In this document: positions 49,264 to 57,813 of the stretch, piece after piece
How the letters are laid out: each line of letters begins with the position of its first letter
How positions within the stretch are numbered: the stretch's first letter is position 1
Source: Gammaproteobacteria bacterium
GTDB taxonomy: Bacteria > Pseudomonadota > Gammaproteobacteria > Pseudomonadales > Azotimanducaceae
Direction: 5' to 3'
DNA: 64,000 nt
NCBI GenBank assembly: GCA_026708185.1
Contig: JAPOVK010000051.1
Span: 1-64,000 of the forward strand
The notes under the pieces: model-generated
What the model saw: only the letters and a program-made list of their open reading frames with translations
The model's database searches: none
Told to the model about the DNA's origin: nothing
Translations under genes and position numbers: made by a program

Positions 49264-51339
49264 ATGAGCCGCGTACTCGTATGTCCACCAACCCACTTCG
49301 GCGTGGAGTACGTCATCAATCCATGGATGGCTGGCAACGTCGGCACCGTCTCGCCGGCCATCGCTGGCCGTCAATGGGACGCGCTGATCGAGATCCTTGA
49401 TGGGCACGCGGACGTGACTCTCATCGAGCCGGGCCCGGCGCTTCCGGACATGTGCTTTGCAGCCAACGGCGGCCTTGTCCTCGACGGTACGTTCGTACCG
49501 TCCACCTTCAGCGTCGCCCAACGCGAGCCGGAGCCGCCCCTGTACACGCGTTGGGCCGCTGCGGCGGGCTTCGAGATCGCCGATGTCGATCCCGACCTCG
49601 CGTTCGAAGGCGAAGGCGATGCGCTCTGGTGGCCGCAAGGTGGCTCGGAGCCACTACTCTGGGCCGGCTACGGCGTACGCACCAGCCTGGAGTCCCATAC
49701 AGCCCTTGCCGAACGTCTTCGCGTGCGCGTGGTCTCGCTGCGGTTGGTCGATCCCCGGTTCTACCACTTGGACACCTGCTTCGTGCCGTTGCCGGGTGGG
49801 CGTGTGGCCTACTATCCGCCGGCTTTCGACCACGAGTCGCAACGGCTGATCCAATCCCTCGTGCCGGCCGGGTCCCGCATCGAGGTGGATGACGAAGACG
49901 CCTTCGGGTTCGCCTGCAACGCCGTGCGCCTCGACAGCACGCTGATCACGAGCCACGCAAGCACCGAACTGCGTCGCGGCCTGGAAGCGTGGGGGTTCGC
50001 GGTCGTCACCACACCGCTGTCCGAGTTCATCAAGGCAGGGGGCGCCGCCAAGTGTCTGACCCTGCTGCTCGACCAGGACGAGCCGGCAGGCTTCGCGAAG
50101 CGCCCGGCCGTGGCCTCCCCAATCCGCTCGCAGACGGTGGAGATGGAGGGCCACTTGCTGGACGAGGGCGTGCTGACCAACGCCTTCGAGACCGTCAACC
50201 GCACCGGCGGCAGTTTTCGTTTGGAGCGGTTCCACGCGGGCGAACGCGGCGACCAGACCAGCCGCGTCCGCTTCACGGTCAGTGCCCCGACCCAGCCACG
50301 CCTCGACCGGACGCTCGACCTCCTGCGACCTTTCGGCGCCGTGCCGGCCAGCGAGCAGGCCCCGGCGACGCTCGTCGACGTTGAACGCCACGGCGTCGCA
50401 CCGGACGACTTCTGCTGCTCGACGATCTATCCGACGGAAGTGCGCGTCGGCGAGGACTGGATCCGCGTCTCCCACCAGCGGATGGATGCCGCGATCGTGG
50501 TCGACGACGGCCCCACCGCCCGGTGCACCCTGATGCGTGACTTGCTCCCCGGCGACAAGGTCGTCTGCGGCGAGACGGGCGTGCGCGTGCACATGCCCGA
50601 CCCGCGCCGCGCCCAAGGCGGCTTCGCCTTCATGTCCTCTCAAGTGACCACCGAACGGCGCGCCGAGGTCCAGATCGAGGAGCTGGCCTTCGAGATGAAG
50701 AGAGTCCGTGCCCGGGGCGGACACATCGTCGTTGTCGCCGGGCCCGTCGTCATCCACACCGGCGGCGGTCCCCACCTCGCGGCACTCATTCGCGCCGGCT
50801 ACGTGCAAGCGCTCCTGACAGGAAACGCGCTCCCCGTGCACGACCTCGAGACGAACCTCTTCGGGACCTCGCTCGGGGTCGACCTGAACCGCGGTACCGG
50901 CGTCCGGGGTGGTCACCGCCACCACCTCAAGACCATCAACCGCATCCGCGCCGCCGGTTCCGTCGCCCAGGCCGTCGCCGACGGGGTCGTCACCGGCGGC
51001 ATCATGTACGAGTGCGTGAAGGCCGGCGTGCCCTATGCCCTCGCCGGCTCGATCCGCGACGACGGCCCGCTCCCGGACACCCTCATGGACCTGGTCGCCG
51101 CCCAGGCGGCCTACGCCCGGCTGACCGACGGCGCGGACTTGATCCTCATGCTGTCCACGATGCTGCACGCCATCGGCACGGGCAACATGACGCCCGCCGG
51201 CGTCCGACTGGTGTGCGTGGACATCAACCCCGCCGTGGCCACCAAGCTCGCTGACCGCGGCAGCATCGAGTCGACAGGCATTGTCACCGACGTGGGATTG
51301 TTCTTGAATCTACTGGCGCGGAACCTAAACGCGGATTAG
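49264..51339 (+). CDS. Bifunctional arginine dihydrolase/ornithine cyclodeaminase (ArgZ/AgrE type)
   Basis: A 691-residue fusion. The N-terminal guanidino-group-modifying domain (about 1-275) has FGVEYVINPWM, AANGG, a glutamate in EGEGDALW, YHLDTC with His168 and AKCL with Cys264, matching the positions known for cyanobacterial ArgZ. The C-terminal LOR/SDH-type domain spans about 280-691 with EMEGHLLDEGVLTNAFE, GPVVIHTGGGPHLAALI and IMYECVKAGVPYALAGSIRDDG (NAD-binding half). It should convert arginine to ornithine with release of ammonia and CO2, then ornithine to proline. ATG 49264 has AGGGAG upstream. Confidence 0.9.
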   Translation: MSRVLVCPPTHFGVEYVINPWMAGNVGTVSPAIAGRQWDALIEILDGHADVTLIEPGPALPDMCFAANGGLVLDGTFVPSTFSVAQREPEPPLYTRWAAAAGFEIADVDPDLAFEGEGDALWWPQGGSEPLLWAGYGVRTSLESHTALAERLRVRVVSLRLVDPRFYHLDTCFVPLPGGRVAYYPPAFDHESQRLIQSLVPAGSRIEVDDEDAFGFACNAVRLDSTLITSHASTELRRGLEAWGFAVVTTPLSEFIKAGGAAKCLTLLLDQDEPAGFAKRPAVASPIRSQTVEMEGHLLDEGVLTNAFETVNRTGGSFRLERFHAGERGDQTSRVRFTVSAPTQPRLDRTLDLLRPFGAVPASEQAPATLVDVERHGVAPDDFCCSTIYPTEVRVGEDWIRVSHQRMDAAIVVDDGPTARCTLMRDLLPGDKVVCGETGVRVHMPDPRRAQGGFAFMSSQVTTERRAEVQIEELAFEMKRVRARGGHIVVVAGPVVIHTGGGPHLAALIRAGYVQALLTGNALPVHDLETNLFGTSLGVDLNRGTGVRGGHRHHLKTINRIRAAGSVAQAVADGVVTGGIMYECVKAGVPYALAGSIRDDGPLPDTLMDLVAAQAAYARLTDGADLILMLSTMLHAIGTGNMTPAGVRLVCVDINPAVATKLADRGSIESTGIVTDVGLFLNLLARNLNAD

Positions 51340-51341
51340 CC

Positions 51342-52421
51342 CTATTCCGCCATCTTGGCGAGTTCCTCCGCCAGCTCCGGATGCCCGTGGAATCGCGCCC
51401 AACCGGCCGGCGTACTGTTGTACAGGTCATCGGTCGCACGCGGATCGGCGCCCGCCCGCCGCAACCGTTCGATGATCTCCACGAGGCCATCGGACGCCGC
51501 GAGATGGAAGGCGGTGACGCCCTTGGCGTGACCGCCGAGCCATCCCGTGCCGTTCGGGTCGGCGCCTTGGTCCAGCAGCCAGTCGACCATTTCGATGCGA
51601 TTGCGGAACGTGGCCCGGAGCAGAGGCGTGGCTTCGTAGGCACGACCGTCGATTTGGGCACCGCGACGGACCAGTGCCTTGGCCGCTTCGAGGTGACCAT
51701 TGGTCGCGGCGAGGACCAGGGCCTCGTCAAGCACCTCCTGGTCGTCGTCGCTCGACGCCCAGGGAAACCAGCCGTAGTTCGGGCGGTAGTAGGCGCGGGA
51801 CGCCCGGGCGGCTGCGGTCAGCGCGCCTGTCGCGTCGAACGCATCGTCGATCCCATCGACGTCGTTCAACCCCGCCGCCACGCGCAGGTTGCCGGGGGCG
51901 CGATCCTGGGCCGCGATGATGCGGGCAACGTCGGGCCAGCCCCAGATGGTGGCGTGCATGAGCGCCGTCCCACCCGGCAGCATGGTCTCGATGCGCGGAT
52001 CGGCGCCCCGCTCCAGCAGCAACTCCGCCATCGCCGCCGAGCCGACGCTGTGCAGCGCCGATTTCTGGGTTGACGCCACGGCGTTGACGAGTTCCGGTTC
52101 GGCATCCAGGTGAGCGGCGACCGCGGCCAGGTCGCCCCCCTCGACCTTGTGGAAGAAGTCGATGGAGCGTTCATCCACCTGCCCCGATTGGATCGTGCGC
52201 AAGCGCAGTTCCATCTCACGCCAGTCGGCGAAGCCGTGCTCCGCAGCGCTCACTTCGAGGGCTTCGATGAGCGTGGCGCGCACCGGATCAAGCGCCTCAA
52301 AGCGGGGTATGCGGGAAAACCGCTCACGGGCTTCGGCGAATCCGTCCGCGGCCTCCCGGGCCAACATCGCCAGGTACGGCGTGTGGAAGGCGATCTCGTG
52401 GCTGTAAAGGCGAAGCGGCAT
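51342..52421 (-). CDS. Ankyrin-repeat protein
   Basis: A 359-residue protein. An N-terminal helical part is followed by several ankyrin units from about residue 105: GGDLAAVAAHLDAEPELVNA, AELLLERGADPRIE, LVLAATNGHLEAAKALVRRG, ATPLLRATFRNRIEMVDWLLDQGADPN, AFHLAASDGLVEIIERLRRAGADPR. No enzyme domain or signal peptide is visible. Such proteins bind partners; roles are unknown. ATG 52421 is chosen. The long upstream frame to 52688 is unsupported. It converges with the arginine gene (2-base spacing). Confidence 0.85.
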   Translation of the reverse strand: MPLRLYSHEIAFHTPYLAMLAREAADGFAEARERFSRIPRFEALDPVRATLIEALEVSAAEHGFADWREMELRLRTIQSGQVDERSIDFFHKVEGGDLAAVAAHLDAEPELVNAVASTQKSALHSVGSAAMAELLLERGADPRIETMLPGGTALMHATIWGWPDVARIIAAQDRAPGNLRVAAGLNDVDGIDDAFDATGALTAAARASRAYYRPNYGWFPWASSDDDQEVLDEALVLAATNGHLEAAKALVRRGAQIDGRAYEATPLLRATFRNRIEMVDWLLDQGADPNGTGWLGGHAKGVTAFHLAASDGLVEIIERLRRAGADPRATDDLYNSTPAGWARFHGHPELAEELAKMAE

Positions 52422-52614
52422 CGTCACGCAACATAGCATCCCCCGTGCCCGAAGTATCGGGCTGCCAAGCTTGCGCCACGGTCCAACAGCAGGAAGTGAC
52501 GATCTCTTACGGCACGACGGGTCGATGTCCACTTCCTCCTGGCCTACGAGGCCAGACACCATGCCCGCCAAAGCAAGAAGCTCGGTGCGAACGTGGCTGT
52601 GGTACGGTACTTTG

Positions 52615-53364
52615 ATGACTCGAGAGCTGTGGGACAACGGTGCGCCGCGAAGGCTCCTGGCCGCGGACGGCACCCCTCGACACCCCAACGTCGCCTATGA
52701 CGACGACGGCTACCCTTTCGCGGACGATCAGCCGTTGGCCCAGAACAGTCCACAGGCGGACCAGCTCTTCTACGCCTTCCCCGCGCTCAAGAGCTGGCTC
52801 CGACGACGTTTCCCGGACGCGTTCGCGGCCTCCGACATGCTCGTGTACCCACGCCAAGGCGACCTCCAGGCCTCAGTGGCGCCGGACGTTTTCGTGGCAT
52901 TCGGGGCAGGCGACCACCCCCGAAACTCCTACAAGCTCTGGGAGGGCGAGCCGGTGCCGGCGTTCGTCCTCGAAGTGCTCTCAGGAACCACGGCGGACAA
53001 CGACCTCGGCGAGAAGCGCGATAAGTACGCCGCCATGGGCATCGCCGAGTTCTGGGTGTTCGACCCCTTCGGAGACCACATCGCGAGCCACATCTCGGGC
53101 TCCTCGCTGCGCGACGGCGTATACGAGCCCGTCCCCCCGCTGCCCGGTACCGCCAGCTACCCGTCCGACGTACTCGGCCTCGAGTTTCGGTCCGAAAGCG
53201 GCGATCTCCGCATCCACGACCCAGTTGCCGGCGAGGATCTGAAGAGCCTTGACGAGGAACGAGCTGGCCGGCTGGCGGCGGAAGCACAGGCACGCGAAGA
53301 GGCGAACGCAAGAGCCGCCGCGGAGGCCGAACTCGGGCGACTCCGACGCATGACCCAGCTTTAG
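52615..53364 (+). CDS. Uma2-family PD-(D/E)XK endonuclease-like protein
   Basis: A 249-residue protein with the Uma2/DUF820 restriction-endonuclease fold. It has GDLQASVAPDVFVAFGAG (the Asp-containing strand), FVLEVLSGTTADNDLGEKRDKYAAMGIAEFWVFDP (E-V-S...K core near 125-160), and a C-terminal coiled coil (EEANARAAAEAELGRLRRM). Members resemble defence or selfish nucleases and are common in cyanobacteria. The ATG at 52615 is preferred; the frame opens at 52471. It has no obvious partner. Confidence 0.85.
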   Translation: MTRELWDNGAPRRLLAADGTPRHPNVAYDDDGYPFADDQPLAQNSPQADQLFYAFPALKSWLRRRFPDAFAASDMLVYPRQGDLQASVAPDVFVAFGAGDHPRNSYKLWEGEPVPAFVLEVLSGTTADNDLGEKRDKYAAMGIAEFWVFDPFGDHIASHISGSSLRDGVYEPVPPLPGTASYPSDVLGLEFRSESGDLRIHDPVAGEDLKSLDEERAGRLAAEAQAREEANARAAAEAELGRLRRMTQL

Positions 53365-53381
53365 CGCGGTTCGAGCCACCG

Positions 53382-54731
53382 TTGGCGCGCAACATCCTGT
53401 TCATCACGGCCGACCAATGGCGCGCCGACTGCCTCTCCGCACTCGGCCACCTCGTCCAGACCCCGAACCTCGACGCGCTCGCGGACGACGGCGTGCTGTT
53501 CGCCAACCATTTCGCCAACACGGCACCGTGCGGGCCGTCGCGAGCAAGCATCCACACCGGCATGCGCCAGCATCGCCACGGGGTGACCGCCAACGGCGTG
53601 CCGCTTGCGTCGAGACATACGAACTGGGCCCTCGAGGTCCGGAAACTCGGCTACGAGCCCGCGCTCTTCGGCTACACGGACACCACGCCCGAAGGTGCTG
53701 ACCCGGCTGATGCCGCGAGGAACATCTCGGACGGCGTCCTGCCGGGTCTCGACACCATCGTTCACCACGGCAAGTCGATCTGGCGACCGACGGCGTGGGC
53801 AGCATGGCTAAGCGAGCAAGGCTATCCAGTTCCTGACAAGACGATGGAGCTTTTCACCGCAACGAAGGGCAAGACCGACGAGCGCCCAGCCCCGCTTCGC
53901 GTCCCGGCCGAGTTGCACGACACCCGGTTTCTGATCGACCAAGCGATCGAGTACATCGAGGAGCACTCGGAGTGGTGCGTGCACCTGTCGATCTTCCGAC
54001 CCCATCCCCCGTGGGTTGCGCCGGCCCCGTACCACGCGCTCTACCCGCCCGGCGAACTGCCGCCGTTCAATCGCTCCCCCAGCGCCGAGGCGGAGGGCAG
54101 GCTACATCCATGGCTGGCCCATGCGCTCGAGCAGAAGTTCGGGCCAGCACCCAACGACGAGGCGGTTGTACGCCGCTGGCAAGCCAGCTACTTTGGCTTG
54201 ATCACCGAGGTCGACCACAACCTCGGTCGCTTGTTCGACGCCATGAAAGCCGCCGGTGCCTGGCAGGACACGCTGATCGTCTTCACCTCCGACCACGGCG
54301 AACAGATGGGCGATCACTGGCTCATCGGCAAGCTCGGCTTCTTCGACGAGTCCTACGCCGTGCCGTTGATCATCCGCAACCCCGACGAAGCCGCCGCCCG
54401 AGGCGCTCGGGTCGACGCATTCACCGAGAGCATCGATCTCATGCCGACGCTGCTCGACTGGCTCGACGCCCCCGTCCCGGGGCAATGCGATGGCGCGTCG
54501 CTACTCCCCGCAACGCTCTGCGGGTCGTTGGGAGACGGCTGGCGAGAGACAGCCTCCTGGGAGTACCACTTCGCTCACGCCGCGCAAACGCTGGGCCTTC
54601 CACCGGACCAGTGTCGACTTCACGTGACGCGAGGGACCGATTTCAAGGAGGTCACGTTTCCCGGATTCCCGAGCCTGCAGTTCGACCTCCGGGAAGAGCC
54701 TGGCGAGAGACGCGCCACCGCCGTCCCGTGA
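53382..54731 (+). CDS. Sulfatase-superfamily hydrolase (formylglycine type)
   Basis: A 449-residue alkaline-phosphatase-fold enzyme. The start NILFITADQWRADCLSALG gives the first metal aspartates. The sulfatase motif C-x-P-S-R appears as APCGPSRASIHTG (Cys50), the residue converted to formylglycine. Metal ligands SDHGEQMGDH sit near 305, and DLGRLFDAMKAAGAW-type helices surround them. The sequence resembles phosphonate monoester hydrolases or arylsulfatases, so the substrate could be a sulfate or phosphonate ester. The TTG at 53382 lacks a visible ribosome site. No maturase is in the window. Confidence 0.9.
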   Translation: MARNILFITADQWRADCLSALGHLVQTPNLDALADDGVLFANHFANTAPCGPSRASIHTGMRQHRHGVTANGVPLASRHTNWALEVRKLGYEPALFGYTDTTPEGADPADAARNISDGVLPGLDTIVHHGKSIWRPTAWAAWLSEQGYPVPDKTMELFTATKGKTDERPAPLRVPAELHDTRFLIDQAIEYIEEHSEWCVHLSIFRPHPPWVAPAPYHALYPPGELPPFNRSPSAEAEGRLHPWLAHALEQKFGPAPNDEAVVRRWQASYFGLITEVDHNLGRLFDAMKAAGAWQDTLIVFTSDHGEQMGDHWLIGKLGFFDESYAVPLIIRNPDEAAARGARVDAFTESIDLMPTLLDWLDAPVPGQCDGASLLPATLCGSLGDGWRETASWEYHFAHAAQTLGLPPDQCRLHVTRGTDFKEVTFPGFPSLQFDLREEPGERRATAVP

Positions 54732-54759
54732 ACGGGCGACGTCGGGACAATCCGGCGCA

Positions 54760-55521
54760 TCAGAAATCCAGCGGAAGGTCGCGCTCGGCGAGGATCCGGT
54801 CCCGATGCTCGACGAGGATCGGATCCACGTCCCCAAGTGCGCGCGCCGCCGCTTCGTAGACGCGCCGCATCCCGGGTGGCGTCTCGCAAACCGCTGCCGG
54901 GAACGTCCGCACGGCTTGTGAAAAGTACACCCAGTAGACGTCCAACGCGCTGAACGCCTCGCCGACGATGTAACGACGGCCCGCCTCGCGTTGCGCGACG
55001 AGTTGGGCGGTCAGCCGATCTGCAACCACCTTGGCGCGGTCTACGGCCATGCCCGCAGCCTCTTCGCTGTAGCCGTATTGGTCGTACATCGGGTTACGAA
55101 GGCGCTCCCGGGCAGCCCGCTCCGGCCCGCCGAACCCGAGCATGACGAGCCGAAGGTTCCAGATGAAGGTGTTCTCGCCGATCAGTTCGTTCGAGAAACC
55201 CACCATCAACATGCGCTCGTCGATGTCCGACGGAAAGAGGCTCGGTCCGGACCCGAGGCGTTCCGCGAGATTCAGGATCTCGAGCCAGCCCACGCGCGGC
55301 ACCTCGTCGTTGTAGACCGCCACGGGAGCGTTGCGATGTCCGGTCCACGCCACGAGGTCCTCGTTCTCGCCGGCCACGACCTGCCGCACCGGGACGTAGG
55401 CCACGCCGTGGTGATCGAAGATCGCGCGGGCCGACATGCCGTAAGGTGCCGGTACGTGGGCGCTCAGGGCGAGGCGCAGGCCGTCCATCTTCCGCGCCAC
55501 GGCTGGCTCAACGTAGTCCAC
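54760..55521 (-). CDS. Glutathione S-transferase-like protein
   Basis: A 253-residue protein with a thioredoxin-like N-terminus (about 15-85: LSAHVPAPYGMSARAIFDHH) and an all-helical C-terminal domain (about 100-245). YIVGEAFSALDVYWVYFSQAV near 185 matches the GST C-terminal N-capping box (A-LDVY). The usual catalytic Ser/Cys/Tyr cannot be assigned with certainty. It lies directly downstream of the peroxiredoxin gene on the same strand (the stops and starts abut), which fits a thiol-redox unit. Confidence 0.8.
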   Translation of the reverse strand: MDYVEPAVARKMDGLRLALSAHVPAPYGMSARAIFDHHGVAYVPVRQVVAGENEDLVAWTGHRNAPVAVYNDEVPRVGWLEILNLAERLGSGPSLFPSDIDERMLMVGFSNELIGENTFIWNLRLVMLGFGGPERAARERLRNPMYDQYGYSEEAAGMAVDRAKVVADRLTAQLVAQREAGRRYIVGEAFSALDVYWVYFSQAVRTFPAAVCETPPGMRRVYEAAARALGDVDPILVEHRDRILAERDLPLDF

Positions 55522-56046
55522 CTAAGGCGCCCGCGGCACTCCTAGTGCTTCGAGATTCGCAACCAACTGCCGCCCGGCTTCGCCGGGATCCACTTCCTTG
55601 TCGATCTTGCTGATGGTGCCTTGCGGATCGATGTAGAAGGTCCACCGTCGGGCGAATCCCCGTTCCGACAAGACGCCGTACGCCTCGCTGACGGTCTTCT
55701 CGGGATCCGCAAGGATGGGGAACGTCGCCGCGTTCTCCTCCGCGAATGCGGTGTTGTCCTCCAACGTGTCCGTGCTGGCCATGAAGTAGGCCACGTCGTA
55801 GTTCCTGATTTCCTGGTCACTGTCACGCAGCGCCTTGCACTCCATCGTTCACCCGCCGGTGAAGGCCTTGGGGAAGAAGGCGATCACCACGGACTGTTTG
55901 CCGCGGAATTGCTCCAGCGTGTAGGTCGCGCCGTCCGATGCCGGCAGCTCGAACTCGGGAGCCTGCTCGCCTTCCTGCGGTGCCGCCCCGGTGGTCCCGC
56001 AGACGACTAGGAAAGCAGCGGCAATGCTCGTTGTGCGAATCCGCAT
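55522..56046 (-). CDS. Selenocysteine-containing peroxiredoxin (AhpC/TSA-like), read through UGA
   Basis: A 174-residue peroxidase if UGA (55849-55851) is read as selenocysteine at position 66. ATG 56046 with GGAGG 5 bases upstream begins a signal-like N-terminus (MRIRTTSIAAAFLVVCG). EQAPEFELPASDG follows, then FFPKAFTGG, the UGA, and TMECKALRDSDQE in the same frame. Relatives have Cys at the UGA position (FTGG-C-T-x-EC). NYDVAYFMASTDTLEDNTAF and GFARRWTFYIDPQGTISKID complete the thioredoxin fold. A SECIS-like stem-loop lies just after the UGA. If read as a stop, only 65 residues are made. selA/B/C/D were not found in the window. Confidence 0.82.
55815..55834 (-). promoter_or_regulatory. Bacterial SECIS-like stem-loop
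   Basis: On the minus strand, 14 nt after the UGA, GGCGCUG pairs with CAGUG-a-CC (one bulged A) around the loop CGUGA. The apical loop starts 21 nt downstream of the UGA and carries a G in its first two positions followed by U. Published bacterial SECIS consensus features (distance 16-37 nt, short stem, G in the loop) are all met. This is the element SelB would bind. Confidence 0.65.
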
Positions 56047-56187
56047 CGGATCCTCCAGTGCCCTGATCGAGAGAGGATTCTTCCAGAACAGGGGCGGCGG
56101 CGTAAACACGAAATGGCTTCGATGCTTCGAGGCGCCGCGATCCCAGCTATGCTGTGCCGCACCCTTGGCCACCCAACCGCGACCACC

Positions 56188-57327
56188 ATGAGCAAAATCG
56201 ACCGGATCACCATTCGGACCTACCAGTACGCGCTCGACAACCAGCCGGGCAGCAACCGGCAACTCACGCGGTTCATTGTCACCATCGACACGGACGATGG
56301 GCTGTCGGGCAGCTATGCGCCGCACTTCGGGGGCACACCCCACGCCCAGGCACAGGTTCAGGAGATGGCACGGGGGCTCATTGGACTAGACCCGGAACAA
56401 CGCGAACTTGCCTTCGAACGCTTGAAGCTCAGTCACCGCCACTACGACAAGTCCGGGATCGCTGTGATCGACACCGCGCTATGGGATCTCGCGGGCAAGA
56501 AATACGGTGTCCCGATCGCGCAACTCTTGGGTGGATTCCGTGAACGGCTACCCGTCTATGCCAGCACGGCGTCGGGACAGCGCGGAGGGAACGGGCTGGG
56601 CAGCGTCGAGAGTTACGCCGATTTCGCCGAGTCCTGTCAGGCGGCCGGCATTCCAGCGTTCAAGATCCACAGCTTCTTCGACGGCAATCCCAAGACCGAG
56701 ATCGCCATCATGTCCGCGATCCGCGAGCGGGTCGGCCCGGACATGAAACTCATGAACGATCCCGCGTCCTCGCTCAAGTCGTTCATGGATGCCGTGGAAG
56801 TGGGCCGAGCCTGCGACGACCTCGGGTTCTTCTGGTACGAGGACCCGTACCGCGATGCTTCATCGAGTGCGGTCGCCCACAAGCGGCTTCGCGATTTCAT
56901 TCGCACACCGATGCTCATCGCGGAACACATACGCGGGTTCGAGCAGAAAGCGGATTTCGTGCTCGCCGGCGGCACGGACATCATGCACATCGATCCCGAA
57001 CTGGACGGGGGCATCACCGGCACCATGAAGCTCGCGCACTTCTGCGACGCGATCGGCATGGAGGTCCAGCTTCACACGGCGGGACCTATGCACCGCCATT
57101 GCATGGCCGCGATTCCCAATACGCACTTCTATGAACTCGGCCTAGTCCGCCCCGACATCCCCACCAACAGCCTGCAGCCACCGATCTACGCCGACGACTA
57201 CGGCGACGAGGTCGGCAACGTGGGGCCGGACGGCTGCGTGCCCGTGCCCACTGGTCCGGGGCTGGGGGTGACCTACGACACGGATCGCATCGATAGCGGA
57301 GAGGTTGGTCGGCTGGAGATTCGCTAG
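56188..57327 (+). CDS. Enolase-superfamily (mandelate racemase/muconate lactonizing type) enzyme
   Basis: A 379-residue enolase-superfamily protein. The N-terminal capping domain covers about 1-120. The catalytic barrel has KIHSF near 168, then the metal ligands in MNDPAS, YEDPY and LIAEH near 240. H-rich LHTAGPMHRHCM near 295 supplies a possible second base. AVIDTALWDLAGKKYGVPIAQLLGG is a strong family signature. Probable roles are acid-sugar dehydratase or racemase; the substrate cannot be set. ATG 56188 lacks a clear ribosome site. Confidence 0.9.
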   Translation: MSKIDRITIRTYQYALDNQPGSNRQLTRFIVTIDTDDGLSGSYAPHFGGTPHAQAQVQEMARGLIGLDPEQRELAFERLKLSHRHYDKSGIAVIDTALWDLAGKKYGVPIAQLLGGFRERLPVYASTASGQRGGNGLGSVESYADFAESCQAAGIPAFKIHSFFDGNPKTEIAIMSAIRERVGPDMKLMNDPASSLKSFMDAVEVGRACDDLGFFWYEDPYRDASSSAVAHKRLRDFIRTPMLIAEHIRGFEQKADFVLAGGTDIMHIDPELDGGITGTMKLAHFCDAIGMEVQLHTAGPMHRHCMAAIPNTHFYELGLVRPDIPTNSLQPPIYADDYGDEVGNVGPDGCVPVPTGPGLGVTYDTDRIDSGEVGRLEIR

Positions 57328-57340
57328 GGGTGAGCCTATC

Positions 57341-57668
57341 GTTCGCACGACGCCGCACACCGTCAATGAGCCGCCGAGACAGACGATAGCCAACGCCGGT
57401 CAAGTCTTCGAGCACGCGACTCACGGTAGGCAGCAGGCCTCCCGATTTCGCCGCGAGCAAAAGCTCCGGCAACCCCTATGGGTATGCCCACACGTCCGGC
57501 TACCTTCCTGCCCTTCTCGTCGTCGATCAGTAGGAACCGCGTCGGCTGTTGGAGGCTCAACGCCATCGCTTCGGCTTCGCCGTCGTCCACGATACGGAGG
57601 AGATCCGCTAGTCTAGGCGACCATCCTCCAGCACCGACGGGATGGTCTGACCAGGTTCGCCGCGTTCA
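57341..57668 (-). pseudogene. DUF3368 PIN-like toxin remnant, multiple frameshifts
   Basis: Coding similarity is spread over frames. RLADLLRIVDDGEAEAMALS then FLLIDDEKGRKVAGRVGIPI (57640 down to about 57470) carries the DUF3368 core. Near ATAGGGGTTGCC it shifts to LPELLLAAKSGGLLPTVSRV then LEDLTGVGYRLS (to about 57370). The start region also shows PSVLEDGR in a third frame. No full reading frame exists, so the toxin is dead. It is preceded by an equally short UPF0175 fragment, the usual antitoxin of this family. Confidence 0.72.
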
Positions 57669-57776
57669 CGAGGCCGCGCGGCGTTCATCATCGAGTTCCG
57701 ACGGTTCGTAGCCCGCCGCGGTCACGCCGGTCTGGCCGAGTAGGTCCATGAAATCCTCCACGTCCAGATCGGCCAC
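57666..57776 (-). pseudogene. UPF0175-family antitoxin C-terminal remnant
   Basis: A 36-residue tail: VADLDVEDFMDLLGQTGVTA then AGYEPSELDDERRAAS. This is the characteristic end of UPF0175 antitoxins (FMDLLG...Y...L), but the N-terminal helix-turn-helix part is missing: the frame runs into the ATPase 3' end about 40 bases upstream. It sits directly before the broken DUF3368 gene, as in intact modules. Confidence 0.7.
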
Positions 57777-57813
57777 TTTCAGGTTACACCGACCCTCAAC
57801 CCTGAGGTTCCGT

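Noticed and set aside
49654-51168. 504-codon minus-strand frame opposite the ArgZ-like gene
   Set aside because: Antisense shadow in a high-G+C region; no recognisable domain and the plus strand has clear catalytic residues.
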